From positions 1-64,000 of the forward strand of contig JAKSJO010000002.1 of the NCBI GenBank assembly GCA_024398125.1: 64,000 bases of DNA. The letters are read 5' to 3'. Positions 36,354 through 46,156 of this stretch are shown piece after piece. The translations under genes and the position numbers were made by a program. How positions within the stretch are numbered: position 1 is the first letter of the stretch; each line of letters begins with the position of its first letter. Under the pieces are notes generated by a model. The model worked only from the letters and a program-made list of their open reading frames with translations. It was not told where the DNA came from and searched no databases. The stretch comes from Bacteroidales bacterium. GTDB taxonomy: Bacteria; Bacteroidota; Bacteroidia; Bacteroidales; UBA932.

Positions 36354-37820
36354 ATGTATTCTCTTGGTATTGATATCGGATCTTCTTCCATCAAGGTATC
36401 GCTTCTCGACATCCAGAAGGGCACATGTCTGTCCTCATCGACCAATCCTAAGACTGAAATGCCGATTTCGGCTCCTAACAAGGGCTGGGCAGAGCAGAAT
36501 CCAGAGCTCTGGTGGCGCTATATCTGCGAAGGAATCAAGGATATCTCAACCCAGTGCGACATGTCAAAGGTCGTTTCAGTGGGTGTTACCTACCAGATGC
36601 ACGGACTCGTTGCAGTAGACCGCAACGTAAAGCCTGTACGTGACGCAATCATCTGGTGTGACTCACGCGCCGTAGGTATCGGTGCCGAGGCTCTCCAGAC
36701 CATAGGTTACGACAAGTGCATGAGCCACCTGCTCAACTCTCCAGGCAACTTCACCGCTTCAAAGCTCGCATGGGTAAAGCGCAACGAGCCGGAGAACTAC
36801 GCGAAGATCTGGAAGTTCATGCTTCCTGGCGACTATGCAGTTTACAAGCTCTCAGGTGATGTGGGCACTACCGAGACCGGTCTTTCAGAGCAGATTCTCT
36901 GGGACTTCAAGGATGGCAAGATGGCTTCATTCGTTGCCGAGTACTATGGCATCGACCCTGAGCTCATCCCTGAGATCAAGCCTTCTATCGGCGTAGCAGC
37001 ACGCACATCCGCTGAAATCGAGGCCCTCCTCGGCATCCCTGCTGGAACTCCAATCTCTTACCGCGCAGGTGACCAGCCAAACAATGCATTCTCACTCAAC
37101 GTCCTCAATCCTGGTGAAATCGCTGCAACCGGCGGTACCAGCGGCGTTGTATACGGCGTTACCGACAAGCCAAAGGCTGATTCGGCTTCACGCGTCAATA
37201 CCTTCCTCCATGTGAACAATACCGCAGATGCAGCACGTCTCGGCGTACTTCTCTGCATCAACGGAACCGGTATCATGAACTCATGGGTACATCGCAACAT
37301 CGTTCCTTCACTCACATACGCTGAAATGAACGACCTCGCTGCAAACGCTCCTGTAGGTTCAGACGGTCTCATCGTCCTCCCATTCGGTAACGGTGCCGAG
37401 CGTGTTCTCGAAAACCGCTGCATGGGTGCACGTTTCGCAGGCATCGACCTCGTACGTCACAGCCAGGCTCACATCCTCCGCGCAACCCAGGAGGGTATCG
37501 CATTCTCATTCCGCTACGGTATCGACATCATGAAGGACCTCGGACTCGAGCCTAACGTGATCCGTGCAGGAAAGGCAAACCTCTTCCTCAGCCCTCTGTT
37601 CCGCAGCACCCTCGCAACCCTCTGCGACTCACGCATCGAGCTCTTCAATACCGACGGCGCTCTCGGTGCAGCTCGCGGCGCAGCTCTCGGTGCAGGTTAC
37701 TATACCAGCGAGGCTGAAGCATTCTCAACCCTCGCGAAGGTTGGTGAGGTTGAGCCTGAGGCAGCTTGGAAGAACGCCCTCGAGGAGAACTACATCCAGT
37801 GGAAGGAGAATCTGAAGTAA
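36354..37820 (+). CDS. xylB: xylulokinase
   Basis: A 488-residue FGGY-family kinase that phosphorylates D-xylulose with ATP, the last step before the pentose phosphate pathway. N-terminal phosphate loop GIDIGSSSIKVSLLD (residues about 5-19); the substrate-binding Met-His pair is VTYQMHGLVAVD near residue 82; the ATP-site blocks are ATGGTSGVVYG near residue 260 and GALGAARGAALGAG near the end. The assignment to xylulokinase rather than other FGGY sugar kinases rests on the QMHGL block and on the adjacent GH43 and symporter. It is co-transcribed with the symporter 26 bases downstream. Xylose isomerase is not in the window. Confidence 0.9.
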   Translation: MYSLGIDIGSSSIKVSLLDIQKGTCLSSSTNPKTEMPISAPNKGWAEQNPELWWRYICEGIKDISTQCDMSKVVSVGVTYQMHGLVAVDRNVKPVRDAIIWCDSRAVGIGAEALQTIGYDKCMSHLLNSPGNFTASKLAWVKRNEPENYAKIWKFMLPGDYAVYKLSGDVGTTETGLSEQILWDFKDGKMASFVAEYYGIDPELIPEIKPSIGVAARTSAEIEALLGIPAGTPISYRAGDQPNNAFSLNVLNPGEIAATGGTSGVVYGVTDKPKADSASRVNTFLHVNNTADAARLGVLLCINGTGIMNSWVHRNIVPSLTYAEMNDLAANAPVGSDGLIVLPFGNGAERVLENRCMGARFAGIDLVRHSQAHILRATQEGIAFSFRYGIDIMKDLGLEPNVIRAGKANLFLSPLFRSTLATLCDSRIELFNTDGALGAARGAALGAGYYTSEAEAFSTLAKVGEVEPEAAWKNALEENYIQWKENLK

Positions 37821-37846
37821 TATAACCACATTAGCTAATAATCATT

Positions 37847-39274
37847 ATGGCAAACAACAACGAGAGCAGAGGTTTCTACAAGCTGAGCTGGCTGCAGCGC
37901 ATCGGCTTCGGCTCGGGTGACATGGCCCAGAACCTCATCTACCAGACCGTCAGCATCTGGCTTCTCTTCTTCTACACAAACGTATTCGGACTCGATCCCG
38001 GCGCAGCAGCCGTCATGTTCCTCGTAGTACGTCTTGTGGATGTAATCTGGGATCCTATCGTAGGCACCCTTGTCGACAAGAAGAACCCTAAGTGGGGAAA
38101 ATACCGTTCATGGCTCATCCTCGGCGGTATTCCTCTTACAGCCCTTGCAATCCTCTGTTTCTGGAACGGATTCTCAGGCTCTCTCATCTACGCTTACGTT
38201 ACATACGTCGGCATGTCAATGTGCTACACCCTCGTCAATGTCCCTTACGGTGCAATCAACTCATCACTTACTCGTGACACCGACGAGATTACAATCCTCA
38301 CATCTGTACGTATGTTCATGGCGAACTCAGGCGCGCTTATCGTAAAGTCGCTTCCGCTCGTCATCGCCCTCTTCGCACCAAAGGTGCTCAATCCTACCAC
38401 CGGAAAGATGGAGGCTGCATACAACACACCTGAAGCTGCCGGTGCATGGTTCACCACAATGGCTATCTTCTGTGTCGCCGGCTTCGCTCTCCTCGTATTC
38501 TGCTTCAGCCAGTGCAAGGAGCGTGTCGTTATGGACGAGAAGGAGTCTGCAAACGTAAAGGTAAGCGACCTCTGGATGGAGTTCTTCCGCAACAAGCCGC
38601 TCCGCGTCCTTGCATTCTTCTTCATCACAGCATTCTCGATGCTTTCTGTAAGCAACGCTGCAGATGCATACTTCATGACGTATAACGTAGGTGCAACCCC
38701 ACTCCTCACCACGCTCTTCATGTGGCTTGGAACCATCCCTGCACTTATCTTCATGCCTCTCGTTCCTGCAATCAAGAAAGCAATCGGCAAGAAGAACATG
38801 TTCTACGCATCTCTCGGCATTGCAATCTTCGGAATGGCAATGATGTATGTGTTCGTGCAGCTCAATCTCCCTCAGACATTGAGATTCACTCTCCTCTGCA
38901 TGGCACAGTTCATCAAGAGTGCCGGCGTCCTCATCGCTACCGGTTACATGTGGGCTCTCGTTCCTGAGGTCATCACCTATGGCGAGTACACCACCGGCAA
39001 GCGTATCGCAGGTATCGTGAATGCTCTTACAGGTATCTTCTTCAAGGCAGGTATGGCTCTTGGTGGCGTTGTTCCTGGATTCGTCCTCGCAATCGTCGGC
39101 TTCCAGGCTGCAAGCGCAAGCCAGACTCCTATGGCACTCCAGGGTATCCTCTGGCTCGTATGCGTCATCCCTGCACTCCTTCTCCTCCTCGCTATGTTTA
39201 TCATCTCAAAGTATGAGCTCACCGACGAGAAGATGGATCAGATCAACAAGGAAATCGAGGCTAGAAACGCATAG
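37847..39274 (+). CDS. GPH-family sugar:cation symporter (xyloside/xylose type)
   Basis: A 475-residue major-facilitator protein with twelve transmembrane helices. Family features: N-terminal LQRIGFGSGDMAQNLIY, the loop RLVDVIWDPIVGTLVDKKNPKWGKYRSW split over helices 2-3 (GPH signature D-x-x-x-D region), and EVITYGEYTTGKRIAGIVNAL in the second half. This is the melibiose/xyloside (XynP-type) cation symporter family. It follows xylB closely and both lie opposite the cytoplasmic GH43 enzyme, so it likely imports xylobiose, xylosides or xylose. A hairpin terminator follows 26 bases after the stop. Confidence 0.9.
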   Translation: MANNNESRGFYKLSWLQRIGFGSGDMAQNLIYQTVSIWLLFFYTNVFGLDPGAAAVMFLVVRLVDVIWDPIVGTLVDKKNPKWGKYRSWLILGGIPLTALAILCFWNGFSGSLIYAYVTYVGMSMCYTLVNVPYGAINSSLTRDTDEITILTSVRMFMANSGALIVKSLPLVIALFAPKVLNPTTGKMEAAYNTPEAAGAWFTTMAIFCVAGFALLVFCFSQCKERVVMDEKESANVKVSDLWMEFFRNKPLRVLAFFFITAFSMLSVSNAADAYFMTYNVGATPLLTTLFMWLGTIPALIFMPLVPAIKKAIGKKNMFYASLGIAIFGMAMMYVFVQLNLPQTLRFTLLCMAQFIKSAGVLIATGYMWALVPEVITYGEYTTGKRIAGIVNALTGIFFKAGMALGGVVPGFVLAIVGFQAASASQTPMALQGILWLVCVIPALLLLLAMFIISKYELTDEKMDQINKEIEARNA

Positions 39275-39300
39275 TTTTCCTCTTTTGGAATATTTGATGA

Positions 39301-39327
39301 AGCCGTCCCTCATGGGGCGGCTTTTTC
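39301..39327 (+). terminator. terminator of xylB-symporter operon
   Basis: AGCCGTCCC (39301-39309) pairs with GGGGCGGCT (39314-39322) with one G-T pair and a TCAT loop, and TTTTT follows. Confidence 0.88.
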
Positions 39328-39397
39328 TGTACATATCTTTGTCTTTTTTCTGGCAGTAATAATGTCCTTGACTATACCGAATGACAGGATATTTATT

Positions 39398-39405
39398 TAT
39401 ATTTG
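39398..39405 (+). promoter_or_regulatory. -7 box of the NifU-like/GGGtGRT operon
   Basis: TATATTTG, 30 bases ahead of the ATG at 39436. It makes the in-frame start at 39403 impossible because that codon overlaps the box. No -33 TTG at standard spacing is seen. Confidence 0.7.
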
Positions 39406-39435
39406 CGTCGCGAAATATCATTTAATTACACAGAT

Positions 39436-40128
39436 ATGATCTACACAAAAGAAGTGCAGCAGATGTGCTGCGTAGCAAAGGGCGCCAATCACGCCAATGC
39501 TCCTATTCCTGAGGAAGGAAAGTGGGTGCATGCTAAAGAAATCAAGGATATCTCCGGTCTTACCCACGGTATCGGCTGGTGCGCTCCTCAGCAGGGTTGC
39601 TGCAAGCTTACCCTCAACGTTAAGGACGGCATCATCGAGGAGGCTCTCGTAGAGACTCTCGGCTGCTCAGGTATGACCCACTCAGCTGCTATGGCATCTG
39701 AGATCCTCCCAGGCAAGACTCTCCTCGAGGCTCTCAACCAGGACCTCGTTTGCGACGCTATCAACACCGCAATGCGCGAGCTCTTCCTCCAGATCGTTTA
39801 CGGACGTACCCAGTCAGCATTCTCTGAGGGCGGTCTTCCAGTAGGTGCTTCACTCGAGGACCTCGGAAAGAACCTCCGCAGCCAGGTTGGTACCATGTTC
39901 GGTACCCGTGCAAAGGGTTCACGTTATCTCGAGATGACCGAGGGTTATTGCACCCAGATGGCTCTCGACGCCAACGATGAGGTTATCGGTTACGAGTTCG
40001 TAAACCTTGGCAAGCTCATGGATGCTCTCAAGGCTGGCGCTACCGGCCCAGAGGCTATCGAGAAGGCAAAGGGTACCTATGGCCGTTTCAAGGATGCAGT
40101 TAAGTATATTGACCCACGTAAAGCATAA
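39436..40128 (+). CDS. NifU-like iron-sulfur scaffold protein
   Basis: A 230-residue cytoplasmic protein. It resembles the N-terminal scaffold domain of NifU/IscU, with the block LVETLGCSGMTHSAAMASEILPG-type segment near residue 77 and an upstream Cys group GWCAPQQGCC at residues 49-56. Other cysteines are at 11, 12, 106 and 172. The start is the ATG at 39436. It sits five bases ahead of a GGGtGRT protein gene, a pairing known across anaerobic bacteria but without an assigned function. A role in assembling or handing over an iron-sulfur cluster to the neighbour is inference. Codon use is uniform with highly expressed genes (strong preference for CTC, GGT, ATC). Confidence 0.82.
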   Translation: MIYTKEVQQMCCVAKGANHANAPIPEEGKWVHAKEIKDISGLTHGIGWCAPQQGCCKLTLNVKDGIIEEALVETLGCSGMTHSAAMASEILPGKTLLEALNQDLVCDAINTAMRELFLQIVYGRTQSAFSEGGLPVGASLEDLGKNLRSQVGTMFGTRAKGSRYLEMTEGYCTQMALDANDEVIGYEFVNLGKLMDALKAGATGPEAIEKAKGTYGRFKDAVKYIDPRKA

Positions 40129-40133
40129 GCACT

Positions 40134-41135
40134 ATGGCACTTTTTGAAAGCTACGAGCGTCGTATTGACCAGGTCAATGCAGCTCTTAACAAGTATGGTA
40201 TCAAGGACCTCGAAGAGGCTAAGGCTATCTGCGACGAGAAGGGCATCGATCCTTACAAGATGTGTGAGGACACCCAGAAGATCTGCTTCGAGAATGCAAA
40301 GTGGGCTTATGTAGCAGGTGCTGCTATCGCTATCAAGAAGGGTTGTGCAGTTGCTGCTGACGCTGCCGAGGCTATCGGTGAGGGTCTCCAGGCATTCTGT
40401 ATCCCTGGATCTGTAGCTGATGACCGTAAGGTTGGTCTCGGCCACGGAAACCTCGCAGCACGTCTTCTCCGTGAGGAGACCGAGTGCTTCGCTTTCCTTG
40501 CAGGTCACGAGTCTTACGCAGCTGCTGAAGGCGCTATCAAGATCGCTGAGATGGCTAACAAGGTACGTCAGAAGCCACTTCGCGTCATCCTTAACGGTCT
40601 CGGAAAGGATGCTGCAAAGATCATCTCACGCATCAACGGTTTCACCTATGTACAGACCCAGTTCGACTATTACACCGGTGACTATGAGATCATCAGCGAG
40701 ACCCGTTACTCAGAGGGTGTTCGTGGTGGCGTTCGCTGCTACGGTGCTGACGATGTACGTGAAGGTGTAAAGATCATGTGGAAGGAGGGTGTAGACGTAT
40801 CCATCACCGGTAACTCTACCAACCCTACCCGTTTCCAGCACCCAGTTGCTGGTACCTACAAGAAGGAGCGCGTGCTCGCTGGCAAGCCTTACTTCTCAGT
40901 AGCATCAGGTGGTGGTACCGGCCGTACCCTTCACCCAGACAACATGGCTGCAGGTCCTGCATCATACGGTATGACCGATACTCTCGGCCGTATGCACTCT
41001 GACGCTCAGTTCGCAGGTTCATCTTCAGTTCCTGCACACGTCGAGATGATGGGCTTCCTCGGCATGGGTAACAACCCTATGGTTGGTTGCTCAGTTGCTG
41101 TCGCAGTTGCAGTTTCTCAGGCTCTCAGCAAGTAA
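40134..41135 (+). CDS. GGGtGRT family protein
   Basis: A 333-residue protein that carries the name-giving motif SGGGTGRTLHPDN near residue 276. It starts LFESYERRIDQVNAALNKYG and has cysteines at several places (AICDEKG, KMCEDTQKICFENA, GFC-like QAFCIPGS, ETECFAF, VRCYGADD, MVGCSVAV). Its fold and chemistry are not known to me. The middle shows LGKDAAKIISRINGFTYVQTQ and the end is a Gly/Met-rich helix. It follows the NifU-like gene by five bases in the same operon and the same codon style, so the two proteins are very likely partners. Family membership is confident, function is not. Confidence 0.88.
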   Translation: MALFESYERRIDQVNAALNKYGIKDLEEAKAICDEKGIDPYKMCEDTQKICFENAKWAYVAGAAIAIKKGCAVAADAAEAIGEGLQAFCIPGSVADDRKVGLGHGNLAARLLREETECFAFLAGHESYAAAEGAIKIAEMANKVRQKPLRVILNGLGKDAAKIISRINGFTYVQTQFDYYTGDYEIISETRYSEGVRGGVRCYGADDVREGVKIMWKEGVDVSITGNSTNPTRFQHPVAGTYKKERVLAGKPYFSVASGGGTGRTLHPDNMAAGPASYGMTDTLGRMHSDAQFAGSSSVPAHVEMMGFLGMGNNPMVGCSVAVAVAVSQALSK

Positions 41136-41157
41136 TTTTTGCTTGATCGAATAAATG

Positions 41158-41190
41158 TCCCCGTAACCGGATGAGGTTGCGGGGATTTTT
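41158..41190 (+). terminator. terminator of the NifU-like/GGGtGRT operon
   Basis: TCCCCGTAACC (41158-41168) pairs with GGTTGCGGGGA (41175-41185), one G-T pair, loop of 6, and TTTTT follows. Confidence 0.88.
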
Positions 41191-41193
41191 CGG

Positions 41194-41201
41194 TATATTT
41201 G
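41194..41201 (+). promoter_or_regulatory. -7 box of the CE1 esterase gene
   Basis: TATATTTG lies right after the preceding terminator. The esterase ATG is 112 bases downstream, a long leader for this window. Confidence 0.65.
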
Positions 41202-41207
41202 TAGAGA

Positions 41208-41282
41208 ATGGTAGATCGGGAACCAAAAGATGATCATGAAAGGATTTACCACGCCGAGCACGGCTGGTCGCTGAAAGACTGA
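41208..41282 (+). CDS. candidate 24-codon small ORF in the CE1 leader
   Basis: The ATG at 41208 lies six bases after the -7 box, at or just after the expected mRNA start. The frame encodes 24 residues beginning MVDREPKDDHERIY and ending GWSLKD, with TGA at 41280-41282, 31 bases before the esterase ATG. The peptide is charged and has no signal sequence. I do not recognise it. It could be a leader peptide or chance. Confidence 0.3.
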   Translation: MVDREPKDDHERIYHAEHGWSLKD

Positions 41283-41295
41283 AAAAAACATATAA

Positions 41296-42423
<1,128 letters not shown>

Positions 42424-42432
42424 ACTTATAGC

Positions 42433-42465
42433 ATCCCGTAACCCATCAGTGGTTACGGGATTGTT
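42433..42465 (+). terminator. terminator of the CE1 gene
   Basis: ATCCCGTAACC (42433-42443) and GGTTACGGGAT (42451-42461) form a perfect 11-bp stem with a 7-base loop; the tail is only TGTTT. Confidence 0.7.
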
Positions 42466-42525
42466 TCACACGAAGAATCAAGCGATTGCTTATCATTGTC
42501 ATAATATGAACTTATTGTTGGAAAT

Positions 42526-43551
42526 ATGAAAAGATTCATCCTTTTATCGTCAGTGCTGCTTGCGCTTGTTGCATGCAGAAACAGCAACGAATTGGTAATC
42601 AATGGAAGTATCGACAGCGGCGCGGAAAACGCGTATGTAGTGGCAGACGGTGACACACTTGCAACTGTTCCTGTCGTGGACGGTGGCTTCAGCGTGAAGA
42701 TCCCTCTCGCCGAGAGTATGGGAGTAATCTATGTCCGCGATCTTCCGGGCACCTCTTTCGCTACAGTCATTGCAGAACCGGGAACGGTGGATTACGTAAA
42801 GACCGGAGATGATGTCAAGGTGACAGGAACACCCGTGAACGACATCTATCAGGATTATCGCGACAAGATGAATGACTTCAACAATGCATATCGTGCTGCT
42901 GAGACCAAGGAGGCTAAGGACGCCATTGTCGCAGAGGCAGACGAACTGGACAAGAAGCTATATGAGGACAATCTTGATAACTATCTTTCTGTCATCCAGC
43001 TCCAGTCCATGCAGTATGACCTTGATGGATATGCTCTGGAGGAGGCTCTTGCCAAGGTCAATCCAAAGTTCGCAGCTACAAAGGTTGTGACTGGTCTGAA
43101 GGAAAGGGCCGAGATTCTCAAGAAGAGCGCTGTCGGTCAGCCATATCTCGAAATCAATCTTCCTGATGTAGACGGCAACACACTCCCGCTTTCAAGCGTG
43201 GTAGGTGAGGGCAAGTGGGTGCTCCTCGATTTCTGGGCTTCATGGTGCGGCCCATGTATGGGCGAGGTTCCATATCTCGTCAGTGCGTATGGCGAATATC
43301 ATTCAAAGGGTTTCGAAATCTACGGAGTCTCGCTTGACAAGGACAGAGAGCCATGGATAAAGGCAATCGAGGATAACAAGATGAACTGGATCCATGTTAG
43401 TGATATCAAGATGTGGAAATGTGAGGCAGCAGCGACATACGGAGTGAATGCCATTCCTGCAAACTTCCTCATCGGTCCTGATGGCAAGATTGCAGCCAGG
43501 AATCTTCGTGGCCAGGCTTTGGCAGCGAAGCTCTCCGAGATATTCGACTAG
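42526..43551 (+). CDS. thioredoxin-fold lipoprotein (TlpA/ResA-like, DUF4369-type)
   Basis: A 341-residue predicted lipoprotein (lipobox LALVACR, Cys near residue 17). Residues about 22-110 resemble the DUF4369 domain common in Bacteroidales: ELVINGSIDSGAENAYVVADGD-type start. After an alpha-helical linker, residues about 200-341 form a thioredoxin-like domain with active site WASWCGPCMGEVP near residue 240. By family it is a membrane-bound disulfide reductant or folding factor in the periplasm. The following phosphatase-mutarotase gene starts 30 bases downstream, so the two may be co-transcribed. Confidence 0.88.
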   Translation: MKRFILLSSVLLALVACRNSNELVINGSIDSGAENAYVVADGDTLATVPVVDGGFSVKIPLAESMGVIYVRDLPGTSFATVIAEPGTVDYVKTGDDVKVTGTPVNDIYQDYRDKMNDFNNAYRAAETKEAKDAIVAEADELDKKLYEDNLDNYLSVIQLQSMQYDLDGYALEEALAKVNPKFAATKVVTGLKERAEILKKSAVGQPYLEINLPDVDGNTLPLSSVVGEGKWVLLDFWASWCGPCMGEVPYLVSAYGEYHSKGFEIYGVSLDKDREPWIKAIEDNKMNWIHVSDIKMWKCEAAATYGVNAIPANFLIGPDGKIAARNLRGQALAAKLSEIFD

Positions 43552-43580
43552 GTATAGATATCACACAATACTGGTTTGAT

Positions 43581-46085
43581 ATGAAAAAATTGACAATAAC
43601 AATCCTCGCTTTTGCATTCTGTGCCAGCCTGAATGCCCAGAATGCATTGTCGGTCATCACCGAGAATCCGGACCGCGCCGCGAACAACATGCACTCCTAT
43701 GAGTTTGCAGAGATACGCGACACGCCGGCTCCAAAGGGCTATAAGCCATTCTACATCTCGCACTATGGCCGTCACGGATCAAGATATGAGCAGAATGCCA
43801 CTTTCGGAGCAGCTGCGATTAAGACTCTGTCCCATCTCGACACCCTGGGACTTCTCACAAGCCAGGGAAAGCTCCTTCTTGAACAGGTAAAGACTGTCCA
43901 GGACGCACACGTCGGCATGGAAGGTATGCTCACCCCTCGCGGAGCGAAGGAGCACAGGACCATCGCAGCCAGAATGGCTGACAGATACCCACAGGTATTC
44001 AAGAGCAAGGAGCGCAACGAGGTCAACTGCGTCGCCAGCACAAGCCAGCGCTGCATCGTCAGCATGACCAACTTCAGCTACAGCCTCAAGGAGAGATTTC
44101 CTGATCAGAATTTCACATTCTCGACTGGCGAGAAGTTCATGTCATACATCAACCCAAGCCTCAGGGTCTATGCCCCGGGCAACGAGCCGCCTCAGCGTCC
44201 AGGCATGGGCATGGGTCAGATGCCGCCGATGGCATGGCCTATGGCGCGTCCTGCCGAGATGCCGTACGCACCGGCACCAGGTGTTCCTGGCTATGACTTC
44301 ACCCGTTTCCTCAAACCTCTCCTTACTGACTTCAACAGGGGAATGGCAGTGATCGGCAACCCTGAACCATTCATCAAGTCTGTATTCTCGGCCGGCGGAA
44401 TGTGCCAGGATGTCGACTTCCTCGGAATCGATATCTTCCGCAACTTCTTCTCACCGGAAGAGCTCGTATATCTCTGGGCTTCCGGAAATGATTCCATCTA
44501 CAGGATGTGGGCAGCCTCTCTCGAGGTCGGCGACAACATCAAGTATGCGGCAAGACCTCTTCTCAAGGACTTCATGGACAAGGCGGACGAGGCAGTGAAG
44601 CCGGGCAGCCACAGGTCTGCAGACCTCCGATTCGGTCACGACACCGCAATCCTTCCTCTCTTTGCCCTTCTCGGCGTAGACGACCTCCAGGGAAGACGAT
44701 TCCCTACAGCCGAGGCTCACGCAAACGGATGGTATGCATTCGAGCAGATTCCGATGGGAACCAACTGCCAGATGATTTTCTACCGTGACAAGAAGGGTAA
44801 TGTGCTGACCAAGATCCTTTACAACGAAAAGGAAGTGTCGCTCCCTGGACTTGAGTCCGAGACAGCTCCATATTATGACTGGAACGAGCTCCGCGCATAT
44901 TTCCAGGATCTCTATGACTGGAAGGCAGAAGCCGTTAAGCCGGTTTCCAAGCCAAAGCCGCAGGTAAAGGCTCCTGGCGACCTCCTCGATGCAGCGGCAT
45001 TCAATACCGAGATCGACGGCAAGAAGGTATCTCTCTACACCATCACCAACGGTACCATCAGCGCTCAGATCACCAACTACGGTGGATATATCGTAGGTAT
45101 CTATACACCGGACAAAGACGGCAAGTATGCAAATGTTGTCGGTCATAATGACAATATCCAGCAGTACATGGGATTCAGCAGAAATCCGGCCGGCCCGGCA
45201 CTCGGACGCTATGCCAACAGAATCGGCCATGCGAAATTCACCCTTGACGGTGTCGAGTATAACGTGACCAAGAACAATGGCGAGCATATCCTCCACGGTG
45301 GAAGCAAGGCCTTCGACCATACCGTGTGGGATGTACTTGAGGCAGGGGAGAGCAAACTCGTTCTCAGCTGTACCCTGGAGGACGGTCTTGACGGTTTCCC
45401 TGGAAACATGACCACCATCCTTACCTTCTCCATCACAGAGGACAATGGTGTCAGCATCGACTTCAAGGCAACCACCGACAAGACTACTGTATGCAGCCTC
45501 TCGCACCACGCGTACTTCAATCTCAATGGTACCGATTCGGATGACATTCTCAACCACGTGATCACCATCAACTCGGACAAGATCACCGAGTCGGACGCAG
45601 CACTCATCCCGACCGGCAAGTTCCTCCCTGTCGAAGGCACTCTCTTCGATTTCAGGAAGCCTGTAAAGCTCGGTGACCGTCAGGTGGCTCCGGCTCCTAT
45701 GCCTGCAATGCCGGCAGGTCCGCGTCCGGCAGGTCCAGGTGCAGGTGCACGCCCTGGTCAGGGTGCCGCTCCTGCGGCCCGTCCACAGATGCCGCCTGTT
45801 CCTGACGGAATGGTACGCAGCTATGACCAGAACTTCTGTCTGAACCACAGCGCTGCCGGAAAGGTGGAACTTGTTGCAGTTCTCAAGTCTCCTGAGACAG
45901 GCCGCGTGATGGAGGTCCTCAATGACCATCCAGGAATGCAGCTTTTCACCGGAAACAGAAAGGCCATCGCAATGGAGTCTCAGATGTACCCGGATTCACC
46001 AAACCATCCAGAGTTCCCAAGCACAACTCTCCGTCCAGGCGAGACCTATACTCACACAGTCGTTTACAGATTCAAGGCAGAGTAA
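43581..46085 (+). CDS. fusion of histidine acid phosphatase and aldose 1-epimerase, secreted
   Basis: An 834-residue protein with a signal peptide (residues 1-20, ending LNAQN). Residues about 40-450 form a histidine acid phosphatase of the phytase-like branch: ISHYGRHGSRYE near residue 62 (RHGxR with the phosphorylated His) and FGHDTAIL near residue 352 (HD proton donor). Residues about 470-834 form a galactose mutarotase: ITNYGGYIVGIYTP, GRYANRIGHAKF, NGEHILHGG, SHHAYFNLNG (catalytic His) and LRPGETYTHTVVYRF (catalytic Glu). Pro/Met/Ala/Gly-rich insertions interrupt both domains (43581+~610 to +~700 and 45690-45795). The reading frame is unbroken, so this is a genuine fusion in this assembly. 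Its substrate is unknown. Confidence 0.88.
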   Translation: MKKLTITILAFAFCASLNAQNALSVITENPDRAANNMHSYEFAEIRDTPAPKGYKPFYISHYGRHGSRYEQNATFGAAAIKTLSHLDTLGLLTSQGKLLLEQVKTVQDAHVGMEGMLTPRGAKEHRTIAARMADRYPQVFKSKERNEVNCVASTSQRCIVSMTNFSYSLKERFPDQNFTFSTGEKFMSYINPSLRVYAPGNEPPQRPGMGMGQMPPMAWPMARPAEMPYAPAPGVPGYDFTRFLKPLLTDFNRGMAVIGNPEPFIKSVFSAGGMCQDVDFLGIDIFRNFFSPEELVYLWASGNDSIYRMWAASLEVGDNIKYAARPLLKDFMDKADEAVKPGSHRSADLRFGHDTAILPLFALLGVDDLQGRRFPTAEAHANGWYAFEQIPMGTNCQMIFYRDKKGNVLTKILYNEKEVSLPGLESETAPYYDWNELRAYFQDLYDWKAEAVKPVSKPKPQVKAPGDLLDAAAFNTEIDGKKVSLYTITNGTISAQITNYGGYIVGIYTPDKDGKYANVVGHNDNIQQYMGFSRNPAGPALGRYANRIGHAKFTLDGVEYNVTKNNGEHILHGGSKAFDHTVWDVLEAGESKLVLSCTLEDGLDGFPGNMTTILTFSITEDNGVSIDFKATTDKTTVCSLSHHAYFNLNGTDSDDILNHVITINSDKITESDAALIPTGKFLPVEGTLFDFRKPVKLGDRQVAPAPMPAMPAGPRPAGPGAGARPGQGAAPAARPQMPPVPDGMVRSYDQNFCLNHSAAGKVELVAVLKSPETGRVMEVLNDHPGMQLFTGNRKAIAMESQMYPDSPNHPEFPSTTLRPGETYTHTVVYRFKAE

Positions 46086-46100
46086 TCTGGTTGACAAACA

Positions 46101-46136
46101 AAATGACGCGAGGAATCAACTCCTCGCGTCATTTTT
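46101..46136. terminator. bidirectional terminator after the fusion gene
   Basis: AAATGACGCGAGGA (46101-46114) and TCCTCGCGTCATTT (46121-46134) form a perfect 14-bp stem with a 6-base loop, followed by T on the plus side and A/T on the minus side. It also closes the convergent ThuA gene. Confidence 0.9.
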
Positions 46137-46156
46137 AGTTTCATGTTGTATGATTA

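Noticed and set aside
39403-39435. Longer start for the NifU-like gene
   Set aside because: The codon overlaps the -7 box TATATTTG at 39398-39405.
44451-45929. Long open frame (492 codons) on the minus strand inside the phosphatase-mutarotase gene
   Set aside because: It is an antisense shadow of the high-GC coding strand: no recognisable domain, no promoter box, and both plus-strand domains are intact with catalytic residues.
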